Position numbers and translations under genes: made by a program
Shown here: positions 37,282 to 47,619 of the stretch, piece by piece
Position numbering within the stretch: the stretch's first letter is position 1
How the letters are laid out: each line of letters opens with the position of its first letter
Assembly (NCBI GenBank): GCA_027600665.1
Contig: JADGJL010000016.1
Coordinates: forward strand, 1-64,000
DNA from: Irineochytrium annulatum
Lineage: Eukaryota; Chytridiomycota; Chytridiomycetes; Chytridiales; Chytridiaceae
Length of the DNA: 64,000 nt
Direction: 5' to 3'
The notes under the pieces: generated by a model
The model's input: only the letters and a program-made list of their open reading frames with translations
Told to the model about the DNA's origin: nothing
Database searches by the model: none

Positions 37282-37481
37282 TCAAGGCGGCATATATTCA
37301 AACTCCAGTCGTTCTGAGCGGGCTTTGGACGGCAGATTGATTGCTTCACCATTTCGATCATTTGTCCTCCACACTTGCATGTGTACATCTTGATAAACAC
37401 TCGTTTTTTCAGGTCTTGGAAAGCACCCATTGACCTCCCTGATTTCTATCGCGAGCACGATAGTATTTTTGTTCAAGCTAG

Positions 37482-37847
37482 GAACGCCATCAGCATCGCT
37501 ACTGGCGAGCTGCTACCTGGCACCTGTTTGGGCAGATAACGCCGCCGCGGACGCGACGATGGTCAAGGGTCCCCATCACGGATAACGACGGGGAGCAGGA
37601 CGAGGTCGAGGACGCGCGCACGCGTGCGAAGGGGCCGCGGCGCGATGGGCATGGGGGTGTGCGCGCGATGCGCGTCGATGAGGTCGACAGCGTCGACAGC
37701 GAGTCTGAGTTCGAGGTACAGGAAGGTGAAGATGACGACGAGGAGGAGGAGTTCGTCGAGGTCGAGCGACTGCTAGCGAATTTGAGGCCGAGGAGCGGCG
37801 GACTCTCAGGAGAGCGGGTGGAATCGTTGCGGACAGGATCGCGATGA
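37482..37847 (+). other. Open frame for an acidic peptide, uncertain
   Basis: An open frame of about 120 codons ends with a strongly acidic segment (DSESEFEVQEGEDDDEEEEF) and a basic tail. It lacks an early in-frame ATG; the first is after 37655. A possible splice acceptor, ggcag, lies at 37531-37535. It could be a last exon of an unrecognised gene or a chance frame in GC-rich sequence. Confidence 0.25.
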
Positions 37848-38634
37848 TGGGGGATGTCGTCGTTGTGGAAAGGGGTGAGGGTGAGGTGGAGGAGGGCAGC
37901 TGGTAAGACGTCCCTCCGCCGGCTCCATAAGCATCCCCGGACGCGGACTCCCTCGCGGCCCATTCCCGGCAGGGCCGTCAGCGCGAGATTCCACCATGAG
38001 CACAACGAACCCGTGTTTTTATGCTAAGGATCTCGTGACCTAAGCGATGCACGATGCCGTCGGGCCGCCAGTGACGCCGCTGGAGAGGACGACAGCGCGA
38101 TGGTGGACGGGAAGCGTGATGACGCAGGCGATGATCCACTTCGTCCCATTTCAACGCGTCATCCTATTACCTTGCTTGGTTTAGGGTTAGGCCTCTCGTT
38201 GCTTCCCGATCTACACACAGATAACTAAAAGGCGGCTAGTAAGAGGCCGACCACCAAAATGTCGTGGTGTAATCCAAGTTTGGTTAACTTTGTCATCGAG
38301 TGGTGTACTTGCATAACCAGTAACTAAGTAACACAAATCGAATAACTAATATATAGAGTTCTTTTCTTTATTTTTCTTTTGCTCGTTTGGAAGGAGAGCA
38401 CCAGCTTGGATTATTTAGCCTGAATTAATACTACGCTAGTGTTTTTGACTACGAAATGGAGCCGAAAAAGTTTATACGGAATGGTACCCTTGTATATCTC
38501 TCTTTTAAGCCTGTTCATTCCTTCTCTCTTTGCACTGAATTTTTACCTTTACTTTTTAACGGGGGACGGTATCTCTGTGGGATGGACGACTTACACACCT
38601 TCCTATCAGCACAATGGAGACAGACCTGCGCTAC

Positions 38635-38709
38635 CCACTGTTATTATTTCTGTATTTCCTTTACATGCAGGCAACTCCGTCCCTTAGCGAAGAAAGAGTC
38701 GTCTCGAAT
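38635..38709 (+). repeat. 75-bp direct repeat, copy 1
   Basis: Identical over 75 bases to 40670-40744, beginning ccactgttattatttctgta. The two copies bracket the M14-like gene. In both, the plus strand is open and reads a signal-peptide-like PLLLFLYFLYMQATPSLSEE with an in-frame ATG upstream. Confidence 0.95.
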
Positions 38710-38845
38710 TATGTTGATTTCCTCAATATACCTTGCCCTAATAAATAAGAATTGGGGAGTCAATGATTCTGAAAGCGATGTAATGTTGTTGATCAATCAT
38801 TTCTGGTCTTCGTGTAAGTAACATTTCCCACCACTTATTGACAAA

Positions 38846-39058
38846 ATGATACAGAGTAAAAAAATACATGTCGGAAGCGAGAATAACATCGATGACATCG
38901 AGTTTGCATGCGCTAACAAATACGAAACGGAAGATATTTATATATGCCAACGCAGCGGATATTTCCATCCCAAGCATCTCTTGCATTCTCAATGCAATGA
39001 CTTTAAAAAGGTATATTGGCGCCCAAACCATCCCTTCCCTCCACAATTGACCTTTTAG
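38846..39058 (+). other. Short Cys-containing open frame, uncertain
   Basis: A 70-codon frame with EFACANKYETEDIYICQRSG and later His and Cys residues. The spacing is loosely reminiscent of zinc-binding N-termini of some fungal transposases. It overlaps the 3' end of the M14-like gene by four bases. AT-rich surroundings make a relic more likely than a working gene. Confidence 0.2.
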
Positions 39059-40637
39059 CGGTAGGTATGCCCAACCCCCTCATCGTCGTCGTCTAGGCCC
39101 CCCTCCAGCTCCAAATCGTCAAAGTTTAGATCCTCGTTGTCGTTCTCCTTTGCGCCCGTCGACAGCCCGCTGTAACGGCTTTGAAGGAATGCGCGCTGGA
39201 AGCGGAGCATGAAAGTGGTGAATCGCTCGACGATGCGATCGTAGCCGAGGTATCTCGCGATCCCGTACCCGAACAGCAGGGTTACGGCGAGGGCAAGGCC
39301 GAGGAAGAGCGGGATGAGCGAGACGGTGTATGCGATATGTGTCTTTGGCGTTTGTTTCGCAGGAAGCTTCGACGACATCTGCGCGAGAACGAGCGCAGGC
39401 TTCAAGTGCTAGAGCAACAATTTGAATGAGAATTAGTCTCGTGTAAGAAAGGGCACCATTACACAAACCTTCTCCAACAACGGCATCACATTTTCCTTGC
39501 GAGGCCAATAAGAGTTATCCGCCGTCCCAATCTGCACAATTATAGACCATATTCCGGCCTCATCAAACGCCCAGTCGATCTCAGACCCGGAGATCGTCCG
39601 GTTCATCAACTCCCAAGCCGTCCCGATCTCATATTCATCCGTCGATTTCGGCCTATTGTCGTCCATCGAAGCCGTAATCGAATCGTACACGGTCAAATCC
39701 GCCTGACGCATCAGCCGACCCTTCTTATCTCCGCGGTGTGCAGACAGAAAGCTTTTGTGATACATGTAAGGCACAATTATCCGCGAAGTCTATACACAAG
39801 GTGAAAAATTAGCAACGGGGTTGAAAGAAAAGGTCTGACCTCCGATTTACTGCGACTATGGAAGAAGACGGCCGCCTTGGGCTTATGCTCCAAGATCAGA
39901 TCCCTAATGGCCTGCGTCTCAGGCTCCGAGAATGCCGCGTCCCCACGGTAATTGTCATTGCACGGGTCGGTAAAGCCCTCCGGCGACGCCGGAGAGTCCC
40001 ACATGAACCCGTAATTGTGCGCTAGATTCACCCCGCTCGCCGTCACGTTGTGCCCGCACGTCGGCCGCAGGTTCTTAACGATGTGCTCCCGAGTTCCGTC
40101 ACTAGACGTGCTCTTCGCCTCCTGGAAGCCGTCAACATTGATAATGGGCACTAGGATCGTCTGCGTGGTCGAGACGATGGACGTGACCAGCTGCGATTCT
40201 GACGACGAGTCGTTCCGAACCGTCTGTTTGACCATATGCTTCAACATGTACATGATCTGCATCGCGGAGAGAACCTCCCGCGGCTGCGTGGTCCCCGTGA
40301 ATAGCACAGCCGGCCGCATGTCGATGCCGATGTGTTCCTCCTCCGTGTGCGGTTTCCGAGCGACGATTACGCCCGGGATTTCCCTGCCCTCCACCGTCTT
40401 GCCAACGGTAATAAACGAGACGAGATCCGGATGCTCATTGGCAGCATCCTAAGCACATGGCCGTTAAGCAAACCTGCAAAAATCGACAATATCTACCCTC
40501 AGGTTCTTTTCCACTTCGCCATAGGAGTAGAACGACTTCAGCGACCCTGTAAGAAGGTCGTCGTCGGTCAGCCAAGATGCAATCGCTGCGGGCGTGCTCC
40601 ACCAAAGGAGAGCTGGTACGATGAGCCTTGGCCACAT
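39055..40637 (-). CDS. M14 carboxypeptidase-like membrane protein, catalytic residues lost
   Basis: The start at 40637 gives a signal peptide (MWPRLIVPALLWWSTPAAIA). The M14 fold follows: SFYSYGEVEKNLR, HPDLVSFITVGKTVEGREIP, then FTGTTQPREVLSAMQIMYML, VNLAHNYGFMWD, AVFFHSRS and WSIIVQIGTADNSYWP. Compared with active M14 enzymes, the first zinc His of HxRE is Gln (QPRE, codon 40284-40286), the substrate-binding Asn-Arg pair is Ala-His, and the catalytic Glu is Gln (VQIG, codon 39532-39534). The third zinc His (FHS) is kept. A transmembrane helix near the C-terminus (YTVSLIPLFLGLALAVTLLF) precedes an acidic cytosolic tail ending GHTYR. Probably a type I membrane binding protein rather than a peptidase. 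Confidence 0.87.
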
Positions 40638-40669
40638 TTGAAATGAGACGGCTTCCGAAACTTATCATG

Positions 40670-40744
40670 CCACTGTTATTATTTCTGTATTTCCTTTACA
40701 TGCAGGCAACTCCGTCCCTTAGCGAAGAAAGAGTCGTCTCGAAT
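40670..40744 (+). repeat. 75-bp direct repeat, copy 2
   Basis: Exact copy of 38635-38709. It fills most of the 117 bp between the M14-like start codon (40637) and the J-protein stop (40755). Confidence 0.95.
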
Positions 40745-40754
40745 CTGTTTAATT

Positions 40755-42192
40755 TCAATCATCTTTACGCGCCTGCTGCTGCTTAAGCTTGATCTGCTCG
40801 ATGATGTCCTGCTTGCTCATCATCTTCTTCTTCCTCTTTTCCGCCGGTTTTTCAACCTCCTCCGTCTCCTCCGCGCCCTCATCCTTCTGCTTAATCTTAC
40901 CGAGCCTCTCCAGCCTCTTCTTCTCCGACGGCTTCATTCCGGACTTTTTGTCCCCAGCGCCGGGCGCGGCCTTCTTGTCCGCGGTGGGCGCGACGTGGCC
41001 CGATCTTGCTTGTGCGCCGCCGCCGCCTCCGCGCGGGGTCGCCTCCTCCTCCTCCACCGCGTCCTCGTCCGGCACGAACTCTGCGTCATCGTCGACGGCC
41101 TTCTTCTTCCCCCCGAACAGACCGCGGAGCATGTTAAAGGCGCCAATCGGGATCTGACAAATGAGCGTGTCGGAGAGCCTTGGCGCCTCCATCTCCGCGA
41201 CCTCCTCCTTGTGCACCTCCTTCCCGGCCCTCCCGATGTCGACGGCCTCGCCCTCTAGCTTGCCGTCCGCCAGGAGCTTCACGATCTCCGCGGGAGGTAC
41301 GCCGTCCTTAATGGCCTTTTTCAGGGCGGGGCTCTCGGCCACGCCGGCGCGCTTCAGCTTCTTGCGGATCTGGGCGTAGGTGAGGTTCGAGTCCGCCGAG
41401 TCCTCCGACTCGGCAGGCGCAACCCGTCGCTGATGGAACATGATGTACTGAATCAGGTACTGGGCGACGCTAATCATTCCGATGATGAAGGTCACGATGA
41501 AGGCGACCCCCGGCTTGTACCTAGGGACGCAAATGCACATGATCAACTCCGCGGATATTGCAATGAAGCGCGAGAATCGAAAGCGTACTTGGCGAGGAAG
41601 TATCCTGTCCCCCTCCAAGTCGGGATCCCACGAGCGCGGTGACGGTCGTAACGCTCGCGGCTTTCGGCATCCTTTAAGATTGCCTGGATGGACGTCAGTA
41701 GCGCGTATCTGTTCGTTACACTTGGTTAACTAATTGAATGGCATGAGAGGGCGATCTCACAATGCGTTCGACTCGGGGTCCGGGTTCTTGTCCGGGTGAA
41801 TATTCAGAGACATTTTGCGGTAGGCCCTCGTGATCTGTGACTGGGTGGCTGAGGGGCCGACCTCAAGGACCGAGTAGAAGTCAATCTTCTCCCCATTCGG
41901 GCCTTTCTCGCCCTTGATCTTCATGAGGGAGTCATGCTGCAAGAGTAATCAGTGGATGCCTTAGAATGCGTTCAAGAGGTCAAGCGGTCGGAACGCGTCC
42001 AGTTAACGGCCGGCGGTCCCGTTCCGTTCACACCGCGGTCGGGCAATTTAGTTCTTCAAGGGAGCCGTCAAGACATCCAGCCCGCGTCCTCACCAGGTCG
42101 AAGATCTCGAAGTCCTCCTTCTCCCAGGCGAGGGCCGAGGCCGCGAACGCGAACAAAGCCAGGAGGCCGGCGATGAGGACCTGTGCGCGCAT
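40755..42192 (-). CDS. ERJ5: ER membrane J-domain protein (ERj5-like)
   Basis: The start at 42192 gives a signal sequence (MRAQVLIAGLLALFAFAASA). A J domain follows (IDFYSVLEVGPSATQSQITR, MSLNIHPDKNPDPES) with the HPD tripeptide intact. The last large exon has RDRHRSWDPD-like J-domain end sequence and membrane segments (RFIAISAELIMCICV and FIVTFIIGMISVAQYLIQYI). A long charged cytosolic tail rich in Lys/Glu ends QARKDD. This is the layout of type III ER J-proteins such as yeast Erj5, partners of BiP in the ER. Introns separate signal, J-domain and tail exons. The tail is repetitive and could be longer or shorter in relatives. Confidence 0.85.
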
Positions 42193-42578
42193 TTTCGAAA
42201 GCGCAAAAAAGCCCTGCTGTCGACCACACAACCTCGTGATAGTTTTACTTCATCTTTATATCACCGCAACGGGCATGTCTAACTTTTTCTTCTCTATTCC
42301 TCTTTTCAAACTCCTCGATCCCCCTCTGACCAGTGTTCATCTTCGTGCTGTCCATAGTTTCTATTTGTAAGTAGCGTTAACATTCACAATGAAGGTTGCC
42401 TGGGAGGCGTAGCGTGCTGATAATTGAAAGTTCTTGCATACTTCTTGCATACTTCGTAGCCTGTATTTGTGTTTTTTTCCTTTAAGCGAATGGTCCCAAG
42501 ATAAAGCATAGCCTCGTTGCACCCTCTAGAAGAGCACTGTAGTAGTATTTGTCCACCGAGGTCGGGTTGGTGTCACTG
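42193..42578. other. Intergenic, J-protein promoter side
   Basis: No gene is recognised. A short tandem duplication, cttgcatactt twice, lies at about 42434-42455. Confidence 0.4.
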
Positions 42579-42853
42579 TCAAGCTCGATAATCAGTAGGT
42601 ACAGAGGGGGCGGGTTCCAAGGGTGCTGAAAACATCTTAGTTGAAGCCAACGATGCAGAATCTCTCACATTTGAGGCTGTCCGGGACCGCCACGAGTCCT
42701 CATAAGCCTTGGCGCCACCCATGTTCTCAGCGTACTTGCACACTCGGATGTCACCTGAAATCTTGTCGTTGACGAGGAAGCTATTATTGTCCACGCTCCC
42801 GCGTCGCAACGCGACCGGTCGGAAGTTGAGCAGCAGGGCAGTATTATATTTGG
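42579..42853 (-). other. Possible gene fragment, identity unknown
   Basis: The minus strand reads NTALLLNFRPVALRRGSVDN, NSFLVNDKISGDIRVCKYAE and NMGGAKAYEDSWRSRTASN. A possible 33-nt intron and a short final exon end at 42579. The composition looks protein-like, but no upstream start exon could be found before the membrane-protein gene's stop at 43298. It may be a truncated relic. Confidence 0.3.
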
Positions 42854-43297
42854 GAACGGGCAGTAACTAAAAGCTTTATCCCAAATTTATCAGGCGGACC
42901 ACCTTCGTGACGATTCACCCGTTCGAACGCCGAAGGAGGCGGGTAGAGATTTGGTATTAGTCCGAAGTGTTGGACCCTTGCTCCAGTTTCTCCCCTTTCA
43001 GCAAGTGCTTTTCTTCGACTTCGAGGTAGAATGTAGATGAAGCGTAGTCGATGAGGCGAAAGAAGAGACAACGGATAATAGCTATGGAAAAGTAAGAAAA
43101 GAGGAAATAAATGAGTAGAAAACAGCGTTCCAACGAACAAACTAAAGCGATAACAGGACATGGTTCGACCTTTAAATAACTCGGAACAACACCTTAACAG
43201 AGTGTCCAGGGTCCCCCAATATATAAGTGGTTGATGGTAACACAGATAACTTAAGAGGTGGAAGGTGACAGAAGCAGGAGGCAGATAATAATGCAAC

Positions 43298-44451
43298 TTA
43301 AATAAGTTCCTGGGCATCGGCTGAGGGCGCCTGCATAATCGCGACCACGATGGTACCCGTGGCGATGGCGAGGGAGACCATGATGTAGAACATCTCGGTA
43401 ATCGTGGTTGGTTTGAACCGAAGAATCTTGTCGTTCGGAACAAGTGAGTAGACTGAAGAAGGTATGCAGAGTGTTAGGGAGATAAGATAAGGCACGACGG
43501 AGAACGCTAACTCACCAAAGTACCCGTATAGCGGGTAGGCGATCGCGTAGCAGAGCGAGAAGCAGATCTGGACCCACACCGACAGGTCGACGGTGGCGGC
43601 GATGTTCCCGAACGCATGAATGAAAGAGGCGGCGATCACGAGTTTCAGCCTGTTTGCGATGGGCGACGGCGACGGCGCGCGCTCGCCCGTCTCCACCTGC
43701 TCCGGCAAAAGCGGTTGCCCGTCGGCCGTGGGGGCCGGGACGTCCTTGTTGGCGTGATACAGGCGGATAGCGTTGAAGAACGTGAGGCAGTCGAATGTCA
43801 GACCTGTTGAGTCGCCAATAGGTAAGACCTGGGAAGCACGTCGTCGTTCATGCCCCAAAAAAGACCGAACTCACCCTGCCACTTAAAGTACAGCCCGTCA
43901 ACGGGCCAGCTCGCCAAGCTGCACACGCTCCACAAGCTAAGCACATAGAACCCCATGACGGGGAAGAGTACCTTGACGCCGTCCCTTCTCTGCAGCACCA
44001 GGCACATGACGACCTCGCTCGCGTTGTGCAGCGCCCCGATGACCATGAACATCTTGCTGATGTCGAACACGAGGACTAGCACGGCCGACCCAATCGTCGC
44101 GGCAATGTACGCGGCCAGGATGCTCGCGACCAGGATCAGAGGGATCTGCTTCTCAAGCTGACCCGAGTGGGAGGGGAGAGCGACGGTGAGGGAGGCGGAG
44201 CGGCGGAGGGTTATGAGGTTAATTCGGAGGGCCAGAAGAAGTCCGAAGGTCATGGACACCACCGCGATGAAAGCGGCGGCGAGGGACTGGTTCAGGTCAT
44301 AGCCTGTTGAATGACGAGGGCGAAGCGAAGGTGAATAAGCATTGAGCATTAAGGTTATGAGAGATGGAGCAGCGAAGACCGTACCAGGGACGGGGATGCG
44401 CCAGGTCGGGAGGCCGACGATGCTAGTAGCCACGGGTGGGACGGGGAACAT
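43298..44451 (-). CDS. Multipass membrane protein, unknown function
   Basis: Four exons, joined at VPG/YDLNQS, KWQG/LTFDC and GYF/VYSLVP, give about 330 residues with seven or eight hydrophobic helices: LAAAFIAVVSMTFGLLLALR, IPLILVASILAAYIAATIG, LVLVFDISKMFMVIGAL, VLFPVMGFYVLSLWSVCSL, VIAASFIHAFGNIAATV, VWVQICFSLCYAIAYPLY and MFYIMVSLAIATGTIVVAIM. A short Ser/Pro/Glu-rich cytosolic loop lies in the middle. The layout could fit a seven-helix receptor-like or other fungal membrane family, but no signature is recognised. Introns are 65-90 nt. Confidence 0.8.
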
Positions 44452-45429
44452 TTCGATATGCTGTTAAAGTGCTTTAGAGGATGCAGGATGCGGGTAATAT
44501 GAGATAGAAGGCGAACGGTGGCAGCGAGGATCTCGCCGCATCATCCCCATCTTGGCATGCAATTTGGAACGTTCGTAAGGCTCGAGCACACATCGACGAT
44601 TGCACTCGTAGCCTCTCAAGAACGGCCCAGGCGTTTACAGGGAGCATACCTGGGGCGACGCGGCGACGATTGTTTGCACCTCGCGAAATGAAAGAAGCTG
44701 CACGCTAAACTTTGACACCGGACACGCCTTCAGCTTCACATACGCCCGAGAAAGGCCTTGTAAACGAGGCGTCGATCGTAGGACTATGTTGGGGCAGATG
44801 GGGTAATTAGTCAATTCGTTTATCATGTAACTTAATTGGAAACAAGGGGATACACGCCGTAGGAGGTTTAAGTTTTTTTTTTCGTTTTTGTGTTGCCCAT
44901 CTAAGCTATTGGTTCTACCGCCCGCGCCTCAGATGTGTAAGGATGGTCAGAATAACGATAGCATATGTTTTAATAACTGTTCTACTCGCTCTATCTTCCA
45001 AAACTCAGACCTAAAAATATCATTATCAACAAATTAATATTGCTTTGTAATTGCAAAATAACTCCACACATGTGATCACCTAGAGCTGTCTCTCAGCAGC
45101 AGCACCTTGGAATTCCACGAAAGGATGCCGCGACGCGACAAAGTCGACCGGGGACATGCATGACCTGAACATTTCTGGGTGAGCAAGTAAAATGATGAAA
45201 GTAGTTGAAACGTCATGTATACACTATCGATGCGACAATAAAAAACGTTGCTTACCAATTCTGCACCAATTACAAGGATAGGTTTAATGCCTACCAACAG
45301 TTCTTGCGTCATCCGAATCGCAAATCTTGAAGATCATCACCAGCTGTCAAAGTACTGACGCCCTCCAACCCATCAGGGTGAAGCCCGGCTCTCCCAACGG
45401 ACCTTCTCCCCCGCTCCTCCCTATCCCTG
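44452..45429. other. Intergenic, 978 bp
   Basis: Divergent promoter region between the membrane protein and the CASTOR-like gene. A T run lies at 44873-44882. Small frames (44635-44826 and 45076-45312, minus) have no support. Confidence 0.4.
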
Positions 45430-47312
45430 ATGCGCTCCAACGCCACCCCCGCCTCGGCGACCCTCTCAGCGCCGTCCGCTCCCGTCGCCATCTCCAACTC
45501 GTCCATCTCCTCAAACCAGTCGATTTCTATTCTCCCGGATAGGCTGCATCTTATCACATTCCCCAAGGATTACCTCGCTGCCGTGATGCATCCTCTTGTC
45601 CGTAATCTCTTCCTCAGCAAGTAAGTCCCCTCGAGTTTTGCCGGTGACCCACCTGTTTAATCATGTACAAAAAGCTCGACCGCGTTCTTCTCCTACACCG
45701 AAAACTCGCGCGAGGTGACCGTCATTGCCGGCACGGAAGTGATAAAAGAATTCCCGACCAAGAAAGAGTGCGAATGGATTTCTATCTCCCAAGATATCTT
45801 CAAAGCCTTGCAGATAGACAGCGCCGAGGGATTAGGTGAGATTGTGGGACGCGATGGTTCTGCTTATCGGTCTCGTGCTTACGATTTGGCCTTTTGCAGA
45901 GACCTCGGGCAAACGAATCAACGATCTCTCCAGCCCTCTCGCCCACGCGGGCATCTCCATCTTCTACCTCTCTACATACCTGACCGATTTCATCTTTGTC
46001 AAGGAGAAGCGTTTACCTCTCGTCATCGCCACATTACGTGACTGCGACTTCCTCTTCCTCGACGTCTCGCCCAGCCTCGAGCGCATCAACTTCACGCCAC
46101 CACTTCACGCCGAATCCCCGCTGCGGTCTTCATTTACGAGCGCGACAAGCTCCGCGATGATGCAGCAGCTGCAGAGGAGGGAGCCCGTCGAAGACGATGA
46201 GGTGCTACGGCAGCGGTTCAGCCTTAACAACCAGAAGCGGGCGTCAACATCTACGATACCGCCGGGAGGGAGCGCGGGACCGGGTGGTGGTAGTAACGGT
46301 GACGGAGGGAGTGTAGCGGCGGCCGTCAATACGCCGGATCCGGAGCTCCTGGCCGACGCGAGGAAGCTGGACAAGCGGTTACTTGAGGGACCGTCCCTCA
46401 GGCTTGTCGGCCTCAACAGGGACTATATGGACCAATGGATGATGCACGTCATGAAGGTGCTGTTCTACTCAACACCGCAACCTAAACGCCGAAGCCGGGA
46501 AGGGGACTTAGGCGACGACGACGATGGCGATGAAGGGGGCTCGAAGGATGTCCCCAAGAACCGGTTTTTTTCGTACACGATCACGGAGGAGGGGATCTCA
46601 CTCGTGGCCGACTCGACCATCCTGGACGGGCTGGAGGAGCACTTCCTATTTGGGTCGACGGAGCCCGCGGGTCTGAGGTGCATCCAGGTCGATCTGACCG
46701 AGTTTGGGCTGGACCGGTATGGGATTGTGTGGAGCATGTCGCAACCTCTTGTCGCGAGCGGGGTCAACTTGCTCTACCTTAGTACCGCGAGCGCGGCGAA
46801 CATCCTGGTCAGTTTTTGTGACTGGGGTTCCTTGGAGGCGTTCTCCTTTGTCCGTTTGCTGACAGTAGTCCCGGGAATAGGTGGACGAAGAAGATCTGGC
46901 GCGGACTCTTCGAATCCTCTCGGTTTTGCAAGACTCTCGCAACAACAAGCCGACAGAGCCCCTAGCCCTTGCTTCAAACGATGTCGATGTCGACGCAGAT
47001 GCTGGCACGGACGCTCAGTCTCGCGCTTCACCCACTGTACCCCAATATCTGACCGGTTCCATGCCTTCCACGAGCGGCGCGCCCAGCGCTATCGGGTCGT
47101 GGAACGCGCGGTCGGGCATTGGCGCTTTTGCGACGGGGGGATCGAACACTCGGAGCGACAGCTTCGTCGAGAGCGTCGCGTCGAGCTCGCGGATGACTGG
47201 GCGGACCGAGGACGAGGAGCGAGGATGGGAGGCCGATGTCGATGAGGCTAGCGAGATGGAGAGGCGGGAGGAGGGGATTGCGAGGACGCAATTTGAGGTT
47301 GAGCTTGTGTGA
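45430..47312 (+). CDS. CASTOR: CASTOR-like tandem ACT-domain protein
   Basis: Four exons, joined at FLSN/STAFFSYTENS, AEGL/ETSGKR and NIL/VDEEDL, encode about 550 residues. The N-terminal half matches CASTOR1/2 (GATS family): LHLITFPKDYLAAVMHPLVR, FFSYTENSREVTVIAG, LSSPLAHAGISIFYLSTYLT and DFIFVKEKRLPLVIATL. The second half repeats the pattern: MHVMKVLFYSTPQPK, RFFSYTITEEGISLVAD, RCIQVDLTEFGLDRYGIVWS and MSQPLVASGVNLLYLSTASA. In animals CASTOR1 binds arginine and relieves GATOR2 inhibition to switch on mTORC1. Differences here are a long low-complexity insert (about 46180-46340) and a C-terminal extension. A nutrient-sensor role is inferred from family membership. Confidence 0.85.
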
Positions 47313-47619
47313 GTGCGGTTCTGGAGGGGTTGCAGCAACGGGCTTTGTTATGCGTCATTTTGCCGGGCGTTTAGCTACTTATTTTTATCATCACCATAGT
47401 GAAATTCAGTAACGTGACGGACCCATTGTAGAATTTAATGAAGTGGGAGGAAGGTCATTGCAGATATTGGAAGGCTGGGATCCGCTCCCCTTTGACGACG
47501 TTTTTGATAATTGTTAGATATTGGAAGGCTGAGGACCTTCGTCGCTGATGAATTAGACACAAATCACCCCTGGTGCCTTGTCTACCACGTCTTCTTCCAC
47601 CCTTGGTTGATCATTAGTC
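47313..47619 (+). other. Intergenic between CASTOR-like and MLKL-like genes
   Basis: It contains two copies of agatattggaaggctg, around 47461-47476 and 47516-47531. This is the presumed promoter of the MLKL-like gene. Confidence 0.5.

Larger units (their letters stand above)
36741..39054. other. Gene-poor stretch of 2.3 kb
   Basis: The longest stretch without a firm gene. It holds a 12-bp-stem hairpin (37247-37281), an acidic open frame on the plus strand (37482-37847), a short TTAGGG-like motif (38181-38191), an AT-rich part from about 38200 to 39050, and one copy of a 75-bp direct repeat (38635-38709). Confidence 0.6.

Noticed and set aside
37499..38005. Minus-strand Ser-rich frame
   Set aside because: It is the antisense of an acidic Asp/Glu-rich stretch; composition alone explains the open frame.
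42844..43443. 200-codon minus-strand frame overlapping the membrane-protein 3' end
   Set aside because: It runs in a different frame from the hydrophobic protein and continues into non-coding sequence without any motif.
45076..45312. Small minus-strand frame upstream of the CASTOR-like gene
   Set aside because: It is short, without a supporting motif or exon context, and lies in the presumed promoter.
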